This document shows, piece by piece, positions 11,660-24,210 of a stretch of DNA of 64,000 nt (its first letter is position 1; each line of letters opens with the position of its first letter). The position numbers and the translations under genes are program-made. Source of the DNA: Dermatemys mawii (Eukaryota > Chordata > Testudines > Dermatemydidae); assembly GCA_007922305.1 (NCBI GenBank), contig ML677385.1, positions 7,404,336 to 7,468,335 of the forward strand, given 5' to 3'. The notes beneath the pieces were generated by a model. The model was not told where the DNA came from, searched no databases, and saw only the letters and a program-made list of their open reading frames with translations.

Positions 11660-11660
11660 G

Positions 11661-13376
<1,716 letters not shown>

Positions 13377-13734
13377 TCACAGCATTTCACTGAAATATTC
13401 TGTATCCTCTTAGGTTCAAGTAACAGAATCTCTAGGGAATGTGTATAAAATGATAACAGGATCAGAGCGCTAAGCACTATAAAAGACAACACTAAAGAAG
13501 AGCTATGCAAATTTAAGTTATATTTTCACATCAAAACCCCTTTACAGACAGACATACTAACTACACAACCACCCCACACTGAAATGCAGCCCTCCATAAG
13601 ATAAAGTGCAACATCTATTCAGCAGGTCACACCACCACCATACCTTCAGCTATGAAAAAGTATAAAGTAGCCAACTGGAAACTGCAACGTATATACCTGG
13701 AGGCAAAATGTAAATGCCTTAGTACAGATTTGGC

Positions 13735-13995
13735 CAGGACATTTGGATTAACATTTCTAGATAAGTTTATGGAAAATAGGTCCATCAATGGCTATTAGCC
13801 AGGATGGACAGGGATGGTGTCCCTCTAGCCTCTGTTTGCCAGAAGCTGGGAATGGGTGAGAGGGGATGGATCACTTGATGATTACCTGCTCTGTTCATTC
13901 TCTCTAGGGCACCTGGCATTGGCCACTGTTGAAGATAGGATACTAGATGGACCTTTGGTCTGACCCAGTATGGCCGTTCTTGTGTTGTAAACATG
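13735..13995 (+). mobile_element. CR1-type LINE 3' end
   Basis: Plus-strand text TAGATGGACCTTTGGTC, TGACCCAGTATGGCCG, TTCTTGTG is the familiar 3' end of a CR1 subfamily; upstream text CACTTGATGATTACCTGC fits the same family. The element is 5' truncated. Confidence 0.7.
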
Positions 13996-15559
13996 ACTGT
14001 CCTTGCCAAAAGTACTAGGCAGTTAATAAAGATCTTGTGGTCAAGGCGTCTGCTCTAATGTTATCCGGAAGAAAAATCTCCAGTATACACAGTGTAATCT
14101 AACATTATGTTGAGACATTGATTAAACAGTACATATTCAGAGAGAAAACCAGTTAAGTTCCCAACACCACACCCACACAAACACACAGACAATTATGAGC
14201 CTAAAGGTTAAGTGACAGATTGAACAGCGCAGGAACTGATTATTTCTATAGATCAGAAGAAAATTAAGAACTATTTCTTTTTTTACTTTCCATTATCAAA
14301 TTAATTGAGGAAAAATTAATTATGTAGCTGATTAGGATACATTTATCATGTTACAATAAATATTTGGAGAATGGCATAACAGACATGGTGTTATAGGTTT
14401 TGATACCAGTGAACTTAAGATGAAACTAAGACAACACTGCTTCGCCTTCTTCAATTATATTTCTTTTAACTAGTAGGGCTGACTGCGATTTTGATTTTCT
14501 TTTTTGAAACAAGTATAATAGGCTCAAACTACACTGTTCCTTTATCAGTATTAATCCTGGGGAGCTTAGCATTGTGTGCCTAACATAGTGATTTATAAAG
14601 GATTTTAATGTGTAATAGCTTAGAAGCAGTGAGACCAATAGTGGGTATGAAACATGAAAATGATCATGTTCACAGACACTTTCCCCAACTGTTCACACAA
14701 TCTGTGAAGTACAAACTCACTCTCTTCCTGAGCTTTCATAATAAAGTAAGCAACAAGGTAACATATGATCAAATCAAACATTCTCCCTTGACTTGTTTCT
14801 GCTCGGGTTCCTCTCTCAGTACTGCTCAACCCACACTCTCTATCTCTGCCCTACCCCCAGACTACCACTCCAACCTCTCCTTTGCAAACAAGGCAGACAG
14901 TGAGTCACCTGCTTCTGAACAGAATCTCCTTATTCCTTTCGCAGCAGGTTCAACACCTGCTAGCAGGCAGTTTCTCAAGCAAACATTGCAAGCACATCAC
15001 AGATCGCTACTGAAGAAACAATTTCTACCATAACAAACATGACCTAGCATGCAGTCAAGCCTACTTTGCCAGAACTACTTACCACTAACGTTTTAAGGGT
15101 GTTGATGTTTATTTTTCAAAAGTCATACAACAGAACTAGCTAGTATACCAATGTACAGAGATGTATAAGAAAAAAAAAAATAAGAGTAGTATAATAAAAG
15201 TGTGTCTAAAATTAGAAAACATCTTCTATACCAGTGTGTATGGATCTATGGAACTTATACATTGATCACATATACAACACTTTAAAAGTAATTAAAGGGG
15301 GGAAATTAAGTATTTCACCTTAAATAATATCTAACTCTGATATACTATTACACTTGTTACTAGAGGCAAGACAGAAATTATTAGAATCTGCAGGATAAGT
15401 TTAATCTTTGAAGAGTGTACAGCCTCCATATGTACAACCTCCCATTGAAATCTGTACATGGATCTTTCCATAGATGCAAAGGCAATCATTAACTTTAATT
15501 ACTATGCAAAATCAACTTCACATTCAAAGTGCATTTTTAAGGTCTCTCCATGAGAAAGC
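13996..15559. other. Unassigned intronic sequence
   Basis: Mostly AT-rich. A 141-codon open frame at 14608-15033 on + is long for this base composition but shows no domain, is low in complexity in places and has no splice context, so it is not called as a gene. Confidence 0.4.
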
Positions 15560-15601
15560 AAAATTCTAGAGAGCGTGGAGAATCTCTCTCTCTGAGAAAC
15601 T

Positions 15602-15900
15602 GGACATGGACATGGCGAGTAAGAGTGCAGCCCAGGAGAATGAGCATGGTCCGCAGCAGGAGATGCTGGGGATTCTGAAGGAACAGACAGACATGTTGAG
15701 GCATCTGGTTGACCTTCAAGAGAAACACCTCAAGGCTGAGGCATCTGGTTGACCTTCAAGAGAAACACTCCCTCTGCAGCCCTTGCAGAATGCATTCCTG
15801 CATCAACATACTTCCCCTCCCCTTCCTCCAAACATTCCAGGATGTGAGGGGGGCAAAAGTTATATCCCTTCCATTCCACACCAGGGAAGGGTACTAGCAA
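15602..15900 (+). pseudogene. Myb/SANT-like Harbinger accessory protein, C-terminal remnant
   Basis: In one frame the sequence reads KLDMDMASKSAAQENEH then QQEMLGILKEQTDMLRHLVD and LQEKHLKAE, a leucine-spaced helical tail found at the end of Myb-like DNA-binding proteins carried by vertebrate Harbinger transposons. A 40-bp direct duplication (15698-15737 and 15738-15777, first 31 bases identical) breaks the frame; after the duplication the other frame resumes with RHLVDLQEKHSLCSPC and ends at a TAG near 15895. The DNA-binding N-terminal half is missing. Confidence 0.55.
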
Positions 15901-16288
15901 TAAAAGGTGCACATACAATGATCTTTGACAGACAAGGCCACTGTATTTCAAAGACAAGATCGTGGTGGTTTTCCCCTCCTAATTTTATTTTAATGACTGT
16001 CCAAGGTTATGTTCTTTTCCTGATCTTTCACTTCCAATATATTTGTGCAATAAAAGTCCAGATCCTGAGAATGAAATAATCTTTACTACTTCACATCATA
16101 GGAGAAGAAGAGGTCCAGGGAAACTAAGGAAACAGAGCAGATTTGTTAGAGACAGAAACCCAGCAAGCACAGCAAGGTTCACAGAATGGTAAGGCACAAC
16201 TCAAAAAGCAGCACACATTACTGTGGATCATTACATAATCGGGTTTTCAAAGCATACCTGAGATGCATTGCTCCATGTGGAGCTCTTC

Positions 16289-17230
16289 TTATTGCCCTGG
16301 TAGCTGGCTGCTCACAATTAGCAGATCCACCTCCCTGTCCCACCCCTGTGGAAACTTCTCACCTTTCGCCTCACAGGTATTATGGAGCACACAGCAGACA
16401 GCAACCACCATGGGGATATTGCTTTCAGTAAGGTCTAACCTAGTAAGCAAACTATACCAGCAATTCTTCATATGGCCAAAGGCACATTCAATCACCATTC
16501 TGCACCTGCTCAGCCTATTCCTTGCTGCTGTCCAGGTGTCCAGCTTCATGAGCCATGGGAGTAAGGGGTAAGCTGGGTCTTCCAGGATCACTGTTGGCAT
16601 TTCAATGTCACCAATGGTTATTTTGTGGTCTGGAAAGAAAGTCTCTGCTTGCAGCTTTCTGGACAGATCTGTCTCCTTAAAGATGCGAGTATCATGTGCC
16701 TTCCAGGACCATCCCATGTCTATGTTGGTAAAATGCCCCTGGTGATCCACCAGCACTTGCAAAACCATAGACAAGTATTTCTTTCGGTTTATGTACTCTT
16801 TGGCAAGGTGCTCTGGTGCAAAGATAGATGGCACGCATCTACCCTTATCGCCCCACCACAGTTAGGGAATCCCATTGCAACTAAACCATTCAGTAGTTCC
16901 TGCACATTGCTCAGAGTCACTACTCTTCTGAGCAAAAGGCAAATAATGGCCCTGCAAACTTGGATCACAACAGACCCCACAGTGGATTTACCAACTCCAA
17001 ATTGATTCCCCACTGACTGGTAGCAGTCTAGTGTTGAAAGCTTCTACACAGCGATTGCCACTCACTTCACCACAGTCAGAGCAGATCTCATTTTAGTGTC
17101 GCTGCACTGCAGGGCAGGGGAGAGCTCCACACACTGTTCCTGGAAAGCGGCCTTGTGCATACAAAAGTTCTGCAGCCACTGATCATCCTCCCATAGCTGC
17201 ATAACGATGTGATCCCACCAGTCTTGTTTC
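16289..17230 (-). pseudogene. PIF/Harbinger transposase (HARBI1-like)
   Basis: Starting near 17230 the frame gives WWDHIVMQLWEDDQWLQNF, then two stops (TGA, TAG near 17040-17060), then NQFGVGKSTVGSVV and GFPNCGGAIRVDACH. After a frame change near 16810-16830 it continues with HFTNIDMGWSWKAHDTRIF, GDIEMPTVILEDPAYPLLPW, then NRLSRCRMVIECAFGHMK and AVCCVLHNTCE. These are the helix-turn-helix-like FGVGKST segment and the DDE nuclease blocks (GAIDG-type, GDpAYPL, ARxxVERAFG, LHN) of Harbinger transposases. The first DDE acidic position reads VDACH rather than DGTH. Clearly inactive. Confidence 0.85.
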
Positions 17231-17510
17231 TCAGGACCAGAAATGGTGCTCCACCATGTTCAGCTGCTGCGTGACTGCTAACAAGCAGCCGGGAATTGTC
17301 TTGTTCTATGACTTGCAGCCGGGCTACTTGAAGGACATTGCCACATTCCACGCAGCAGCTCCTCTCCCAGCTCTAGAAATATTGCAGGATAAGGTGCGCG
17401 GTGTTTGTAATGCTCAGAATAGTGCAGAGATGAGCGGGATCCATGCTTCTCAGGAGATGGTATATGGTGGCTATGCCAGCCTTTTGAAAAAGGGTGCAAA
17501 GTAATAAGGA

Positions 17511-18785
17511 TTGCAGTTGAGATGGGGGGGGGGAGGGGAACTCCATCGTAGGAGGTTGAAGTCACGTTCCCAGTCCCCTCTGCGAAAATATTTTGGTCCC
17601 ATGAGGCATTGCAACCCTTCCCCAAAACCCCTGAGGCGAGTTGCAGTGTGGGATAGCTACTCACAGTCAGTGGTGTATGTGGAATCCATTTCTTACTGGT
17701 ATGGAGGGAAGTGGCATGGGGAAGGGGCACTTGACCTCCTCACATGATCCTCCATGTGACTCCACCCCACCCCGAACATGGGGTCCCCGTGCTCTCCCCG
17801 TCCCCTCACCATGATCCACTCCCCTTACGTGGGGAGGGGAGGGCTCAGTCTTCCTTCCTGTGCAGGAGAGACTTTGGAATCACAGCAGCAAAAGGAGCAG
17901 AATGTGGGGTCCCTGGGCGGCCCCATGCCCACAAATCCTCCAATGTGGCTCTACCGCCCCAGTCTTTCCATGCAGGGTCTCCTCTGTCTTACAGCAGCAC
18001 CACCAGAGAATAGGGCTGGGGGCAGTACAGCCACATTTGAGTAGCTGCGATTGTGGGGCCACCTGGTGGCCCCATGTTCTTCTCCTTTCCCCGCTACAGT
18101 TTATGGGAGAGTCCTGAGGTTCAGGGCTCTCCCAGGAACTGCAGAGGGGAAAGGTGCAGAACCCCAGCCCTACCTCCTGCCCTTCCATGGAGCTGCATCT
18201 CCTTCGGCTCCGTCTGTACAGCAGCAGCCTGGCCAGAGGACAGAGCTGAGCTGGTGGGGTTGGAGGAACTAAAGCTGCTGGAGTTGCTGCCGGGGTTCTG
18301 CTCCTTTCTCTGCTGCAGTTCCCAGGAAAACCCTGAACCACAGAGCTCTCCTGAGAACTGCAGTGAGGAAAGGAGCCGAATATAGGGCCACCAGACAGTT
18401 GTACCACCCCCTGCCCTGTCCTCTGGTGGGGCTGCTGTATAGATGGAGGAAACCCTGCGTGGAAGGGCTGGGGGCGGTGAAGTACAGCTGTGCCGGAGGG
18501 AGGAGCTGCTGGGTTGGGGGCACGCAGCAGCCCCACATTCTGCTCCTCCTGTGCCTTTCCAGTACACGGTACCAGCTATAAATACAGTATCTTGCTGGTA
18601 TTGGTGTACCAGACCAGACCTCCCTACCTGCACTGCTGCTCACAGTGCACTGCTCTCAGCATCGATGCAAACGCTGCCAGTGAAGATGTGCTCCGCCCAC
18701 AGAAGGAGCGTGATGTGGACAAGCACTACTGACTTAATTACTGCAGGGGCTGGATGTTGACTTAAATTGTAGAGAAGATATGCCC
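17511..18785. repeat. GC-rich hairpin-unit array inside the Harbinger element
   Basis: Repeated degenerate units of the form TTCTGCTCCTTTC...CTGCAGTTCCCAGG followed by the inverse GAACTGCAG...GAAAGGAGC, seen around 18095-18170 and 18297-18385, with related pieces at 17880-17910 (GGAGCAGAATGTGGGG) and its inverse at 18530-18555. Each unit can form a stem-loop. Open frames across it are by-products of the composition. Confidence 0.5.
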
Positions 18786-18852
18786 TTAGTTATTTGTGGT
18801 GCTGTTCCAGCTCAGGATAAATCAGAGCAGACATGAAGGCTGCTTAAGCTTA

Positions 18853-18960
18853 TGAAATAGAACTGTACGACTGGAAGGTTCCTCAAGAGGTCATCTAGTC
18901 CCCTGCACTCAAGGCAGGACTAAGCATTACCTAGACCATCCCTTATGCAAAAGGGCCAAG
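18853..18960 (-). mobile_element. CR1 3' fragment (antisense)
   Basis: GGTCATCTAGTCCCCTGCAC followed by CAAGGCAGGACTAAGC is standard CR1 3'UTR text read in antisense, parallel to the copies at 1606 and 38873. Confidence 0.7.
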
Positions 18961-19344
18961 TCCTAGCTGGCTCTGGAAGCTCAGGAGAATAATCCTTGAA
19001 GTGGCATAAAAATACCTTTTTCTGCCTCCTCCCTGTCATCTGAGCTGTGCCAAACTCAGCTTGGCTGCAGTTCAGAACTGAGGCCAGTACATTTTCGAAT
19101 GCACTTCAAGGAGAGCTCAGGAAGGTAATCTCTGTAGTAATTAACACAGTAACTTTGGAGTGCATGTTTACCATTATACAAGTATTGACTTAGCTTAATT
19201 ATATAATGCAGTTCTATATACATATTCTTGAAAAAATACATTTTGCATCTTTTTGGAATAACTAAAACTCAAATAGCTTTAAATACTATAGAAGGCAGAA
19301 TGGATATAAATCCTGCATATTACATCAACTATTCCCTCCTTTTG

Positions 19345-19440
19345 TTCTGAGTATATACAACACCACCTAACACAATGGGGGCCTTGCTCCATGATTGGGG
19401 CTCCTAAGTGCTCCAGTAATACAAACAACAACTAATATTC
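19345..19440 (+). mobile_element. MIR-like SINE tail fragment
   Basis: ACACAATGGGGGCCTTG, GATTGGGGCTCCTAAGTG and AATACAAACAACAAC form the 3' tail also seen at 29829 and 51880. The SINE head is absent. Confidence 0.55.
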
Positions 19441-19780
19441 TAATTGACTTTGGAATTCTCAGACAAATGTAGGGCAGTAAAAGTGTGAAATTGCTCATAG
19501 TCCCACATGTTCTAAGGCCCAGCATTTTGCTTTGGCATTTGCCTGAGGTGAGAGTTGGAATTAAACTGGGTCTTTTTTGGACTGGGGTACTGGCAGGGTA
19601 AGTTTGTTTGTTTTTTATTGCATTTATTGAAATCAGGCTTGGACTTGTGTCCTCTTACTGACATTGGGCCAATTTCTCATTAATTCTTTAAGTGGTGTAT
19701 TTAGAATGTGTGTACACGTTTAGAGAAATATAATATATTTTGATGTATCCTTCAGCATTTATTATACTGACATTTATGAT

Positions 19781-20519
19781 TAGGGTCCTACCAAATTCAC
19801 AGACATGAAAAACATGTCCTGGACCATGAAATCTGGTCTCCCACTGTGAAAGCTGGTCTTTTGTGTGCTTTTACCCATACTATACAGATTTCACAGGCGA
19901 GACCAGCGTTTCTTAAATTAGGGGTCCTGACCCAAAAGGGAGTTGCAGGGGAGGGTGGTGTCATAAGGTTATTTTAGGAGGATTGTTGTATTGCCACCTT
20001 TACTTCTGTGCTGCCTTCGGAGCTGGGCAGCCAGAGAGCAGCAGCTGTTGGCCAGGCACCCAGCTCTGAAGACAACACCCAGAAGTAAGATTAACAATAC
20101 CATTCCATGCCACCCTTACTTCCACGCTGCTGCCTTCAGAGCTGGGTGGCCGATAGTGGCTGCTGTTGAGTGAGTGCCCAGCTCTGCAGGCAGCAGCACA
20201 GAAGTAAGGGTGGCAATACTATACCAGGTCATCCTTATTTCTGTGCTGCTGCTAGGGTGCGGCCTTCAGAGTTAGGCTCCCGGTCAGCAGCCACCACTCT
20301 CTAGCTGCCCAGCTCTGAAGGCAGCACCGTCACCAGCAGCAGCACATAAGGGTAGCAGCACTGAACCCCCCTCCCCAAGTCCTTTCTGGGTCAGGACCCC
20401 TACAATTACATCGCCGCGACATTTCAGATTTAAATAGCTGAAATCACGAAACTCGCTATTTTTAAAATCCTATGACCATGAAACTGACCAAAATGGATGG
20501 TGAATTTGGTAGGGCCTTA
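19781..20519. mobile_element. Non-autonomous hAT-type element with internal hairpin units
   Basis: Ends TAGGGTCCTACCAAATTCAC and GTGAATTTGGTAGGGCCTTA are inverted. Flanking 8-bp copies TTTATGAT (19773-19780) and TTGATGAT (20520-20527) agree at 7 of 8 positions. Inside, a second inverted pair (GGGGTCCTGACCC near 19921 and GGGTCAGGACCCC near 20388) brackets three GC-rich units of about 110-130 bp, each able to fold (for example CTTCGGAGCTGGG with CCCAGCTCTGAAG). Confidence 0.75.
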
Positions 20520-20739
20520 TTGATGATTAATTCATTTGCTGATAGGATAAATAAGGACAATGGGTGTGTGTTGAAGAAACAGATACGCCTGAACCAGAAG
20601 TCCAGATCTGAAACACTCTCAGCTTTGAGGAAAGTCTGATCTAGACCAGAATTTCTCATCTCTGAATTTTCTGTAATAAATACAAAAATTACTTTTACTC
20701 CAGAATAAAAAGTGTTCACATGGGGAGCTATTGCCAGAC

Positions 20740-20804
20740 AGTTATAAAGGAATAGCTTATTCCACCATAGCTATTCCAATCAATTTCCCCATGTAGACAA
20801 GGCC
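20740..20804. mobile_element. Harbinger-type MITE, right half only
   Basis: CCCATGTAGACAAGGCC followed by TAA is the right terminus of the GGCCTTGTCTACA family; AATAGCTTATTCCACCATAGC before it is part of the same repeat. The left half is missing. Confidence 0.5.
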
Positions 20805-20810
20805 TAAGAA

Positions 20811-21764
20811 AAGGAGAGAGAGACAGTAAAGTAAATAAGAGTGAATTCACTTAATTCCCTGGCTAAATATTATTCCTAGTTTTAAAGCAATATTTCTTTT
20901 CTTGATGGTGAAAGGGTTTTTTCTGAATAAGAATATGTTTAAATTGTTAACAAGGGCATGATTATGATTCAAATTACGTCCTGCTATAAAAGATAGCTTT
21001 AGGGGATGCAAGGCATCCATACCAATAATGCCTAGTACATACTGTGTCCATTGCTATTCAAGCCTTTAGAAACCCTTCTAGAATTAAATGCATTTAAATT
21101 AATCTCTTCATTGCTAAAAACTAGCATTTACTATTGAAGTCCTATTTGATTAGGAAATTTTTTAAATTTAAAAATAAATTAAGAGAGAAGATGATGCTTG
21201 CCAAACTGCTCGCAGCATAATTCAGGGGCACATCTCCTCCAAGAATCCATCCTTCGCATGCCATGTCCCTTGAATGCCACATGGTATTAAAGTTTGCAAA
21301 AAGTGACAAGAGTCAGACACAGAAAGCACCCCAACAACAGCAAAGGAATTACATCACAGTAGTCCCTGGCAAACATTACCTTCCCCCTCTCCCTGGAGAT
21401 GCTTTCAATTTCAATTACTGCCATTAAGAAGGTGGACTGAGATTTTTATGGGTCACTTTATTTGGCTGTGTGTTTGTTTTTATACTTTAAAGTACTACTG
21501 AAGATAAAAGAAAATTAAATAGTCATACAGGATTGCCAAGTGTCTCGGTATGTATTTGCTCCATGCATACAATTATTATTTGTGAAGTACACTGCCATTA
21601 CAGTGTCTTCCACTTGCTATATACTTTCACTCTAAGAACTGTAACCAGTGTTTTTGCATTCAAAATGGATTTACTGATTTGTTTAGAGCTGTTATTTCTT
21701 ACAGCTCTAAACAAAGTTCACTTATAGAATGTGACAAGCTGGTCCCTACTTGACATCTGAAGAA
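20811..21764. other. Unassigned intronic sequence
   Basis: AT-rich; no gene or recognisable repeat. Confidence 0.4.
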
Positions 21765-22205
21765 TCTCTCAAGCAGGATTGTCCAAATAACCAAATATTC
21801 TGTTCAACTAAAAGTCCCAAAAAAGCCCAACAAAAAAAATTTTCAAGTCAACCCAAAACAAAAATATTTGAAGTTTTCAGCAAACAAATATCAAAAATTG
21901 TTTCATTTCATGTCCATCAACATTTTGGTTGACTTGAAACAAAACGTTCAGTGTCAATGTCAAGGCTTTTAAAACATTTGAAAATTGTTTTTAAATAAAA
22001 TTGGAAGTTAATTCATCATAAAAAAAGTCAACACATTTAGTTGCTGAAACGGCAAATGAACCATTTCAACAATTTCCCATTTTTTTCCTTTTTTAGAGTA
22101 AAATAAGTTGCCAAAATGGACCCAAATTCATAATTGTTTCAGTTGATTTGAATCTACATATTTTGGTGAAAAAACAGTTTCACATGAAAATTTTCACCCA
22201 GCTCT
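21765..22205. repeat. Old palindromic element ending in CACCCAGCTCTAAT
   Basis: A/T-rich text with multiple self-complementary pieces (AACATTTTGGTTGACTTG, and GTTTCACATGAAAATTTTC) ends in TTCACCCAGCTCTAAT, a terminus shared with the copy ending near 52945 (AGCTAGCTCTAAT). Boundaries are approximate. Confidence 0.45.
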
Positions 22206-23062
22206 AATCTTGAGTCTTACAAAGTACAGCAGAACATACATAAATATGAAAGCTTTTTTCCCCCCTCCCCTGTCCAGCAGAAAAGGAGAATAGTCAATAT
22301 GGAGTATTGAGGACTGCATGGGAATTGCAAGAGAAGGGTTTCTTGGTCCCACTTGCAGGCTAGAGCGCTTTGCAGGAAAGCATCTATCAGAGTGAGTATG
22401 GAAAGAGACTGCTTCAAGCAAGTTTGGGTTAAGTAGTGTCTCACTGTCCAAGGGAGCAACCTGTTTCATCTCTTGCTGATTTGGGGTTCGTGTGTATCAT
22501 TGCTCTGAATTCTAAGAAATAAAGTTACACAGCAACCTTCCAGCAAGAACATTTATGTTTTTCTCTAACTTCTCTGTGTGTATGCAGTGAACATAGAGAA
22601 TAAGGACAAAAATCCTTATTATTAAATCTTATAAAAAGAAACAACCCAACTTCAAGCCTGCTTTAGTAAGTCCTTCCACATGAGTAAACTCTCTGAAGTG
22701 AAGGACAATTTTATTTTTCTGAAGATGCTTTAGTAACAGGCAGACCTATTTCAGAAACTATATACATCAGACTCTGTACAGCTGCTGTACTCATGGAGTT
22801 TAATAAAGCCAGTGCATGGAAAAACTGCTTAGAGTCAAAAGGCTTTATTTTTTCTAGATACTCACCAGCCTGAGTTTCTGGATTCTTGCTTTTCTCTCCA
22901 GCTCATCCATTATCTACAAGCTATCTTTAATAACCTGAACAAGCACTAGTGAATTCTAACCATGCCTTTCTGCTCCTCTGTGATAATGTGTGTGTATTGG
23001 TATCTCAGGATTCCCAAACAGTGCTTGGTTGACCCTTTCAATAGAAACTTTTCTTGGCTTCC
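22206..23062. other. Unassigned intronic sequence
   Basis: No gene or repeat family recognised. Confidence 0.4.
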
Positions 23063-24210
23063 TGTGACCCTACGCCCCATATTCTTCATAGAAATATGAT
23101 TATGATATGAATATGGCATAACAGATATGTTTTATGCAAGATGGGCCATGTGAGGTATCATTGGAAAGGTTATGATTTACTGAATGTGATTATCCAATTT
23201 GTATGCAAGTATCCTTTCTGTATCTGAAGTCAGAAATATTAACTATGTAATAATTACAACTATGTTTTTACATGGGGAACGCCCACTGGACAGTATGCAA
23301 ATAGCCTGCATGGGACATTAGAAAGGACAATAAGATTTTGAAGATGCTAATCTCCCTCCTTCCTGAGAAGTTTCCTGGGATGCTGCTTTAACACTGCAGG
23401 GCCAGGTGATCCTAGTACTGGACATCATTTTGGACATCTGGTATTTTTCCACTGGAACAGGGTGGGGATCAAAGTAGGAAACAAAGGATTCCTGCCATGT
23501 ATAAATTCTATTTAAGGTAGGAAGTGAGTTACTCTTGGCTCTTCTCCACTGCCCAAGCAGGAATACCACTGAAAACACCTGAAGAAAAAAAGGAACTAAG
23601 CTGGGGGAGGAGGAAGGAAGAGGGGCTGAGCCCAGGCGAGAAAGGTCAGCCTGTGAATATTTAAGCTACAAGCAGTATAGTTACCTTCAAGAAACTCTGC
23701 AACCTACACAGAACAACTTTTAGGGTGAGAAATTACTATTTGTAGCCAATTTCTTTAATGTATTAAAACTAATTTGCGTGTTTGTTTTATATGCTCATTG
23801 GTCTGTTTTGTTCTGTTTGCTATCCCTTATAATCACACAGTTAATAAACTTATTTTGTTTATTCTAAAACCTAGTTTGTGCAATTCATAATGGGGGCAAA
23901 AAGCTGTGCATATTTTCCTCCACACTGAGAGAGGGAGCGAATTTCATGAGCTTACACCGTATAGATCTCAGCACAAGACAATATAATTTTGGTTTACGCT
24001 CCAGAGGGTATGTGCACCAGAGTGCTGGGCAATTCCCTGAGTTGAGCCTTCCCAGACAGAGCTGATTGCAGACTGTGTGTGATTCTACAGCTGGGCGAGC
24101 CCATGTGCATGCGTGTGCAGCAGGACAGGGCGAGGGAGCCCAGGCTGGTGGGCTCAGTGACATCCCAATACATCAGGTGGCACCCCAGAAGGGGGGTCCA
24201 ACCCATCACA
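23063..24210 (+). mobile_element. Solo LTR, family B, 1.15 kb
   Basis: Begins TGTGACCCTACGCC and ends ACCCATCACA, so TG...CA ended. Flanks GCTTCC (23057-23062) and CCTTCC (24211-24216) agree at 5 of 6 bases, consistent with a 6-bp target duplication. A polyadenylation signal AATAAA in AGTTAATAAACTT (about 23840) fits an LTR transcribed on +. No internal retroviral genes adjoin it. The 5' text (TATGATATGAATATGGCAT, GGTATCATTGGAAAGG) is familiar from reptile repeats, but I cannot name the family. Confidence 0.65.

Larger units (their letters stand above)
6048..11660 (-). mobile_element. DIRS-type tyrosine-recombinase retrotransposon, nearly full length
   Basis: A 5.6-kb element read on the minus strand: gag (about 11334-8954), RT/RNase H (about 9063-7400), tyrosine recombinase (7455-6400). 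It is bounded by inverted terminal repeats (6066-6260 and 11462-11659) and has an internal complementary region beside the left-hand repeat. This is the hallmark DIRS layout, and DIRS elements do not make ordinary target duplications. It lies inside a SYTL5 intron in the same orientation as the gene. GC content is far higher than the flanks. Several frameshifts and stops disable gag and pol, but the recombinase frame is open. Confidence 0.93.
15560..18785. mobile_element. Decayed two-gene PIF/Harbinger transposon
   Basis: A Myb-like protein tail on + (15600-15900) faces a HARBI1-like transposase on - (17230-16289), and a GC-rich segment follows. The right end ...AGATATGCCC is followed by TTA (18786-18788), the TWA target of Harbinger elements, and resembles the end of the MITE at 40720-40933. 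The left end was not resolved, so the left boundary is approximate. Confidence 0.65.

Noticed and set aside
14608..15033. 141-codon plus-strand open frame
   Set aside because: No recognisable domain, no splice context and no similarity I can name; long frames occur by chance in 64 kb.
17278..18643. Overlapping frames of 70-218 codons on both strands
   Set aside because: They follow from GC-rich inverted units in the Harbinger element; no frame has a domain.
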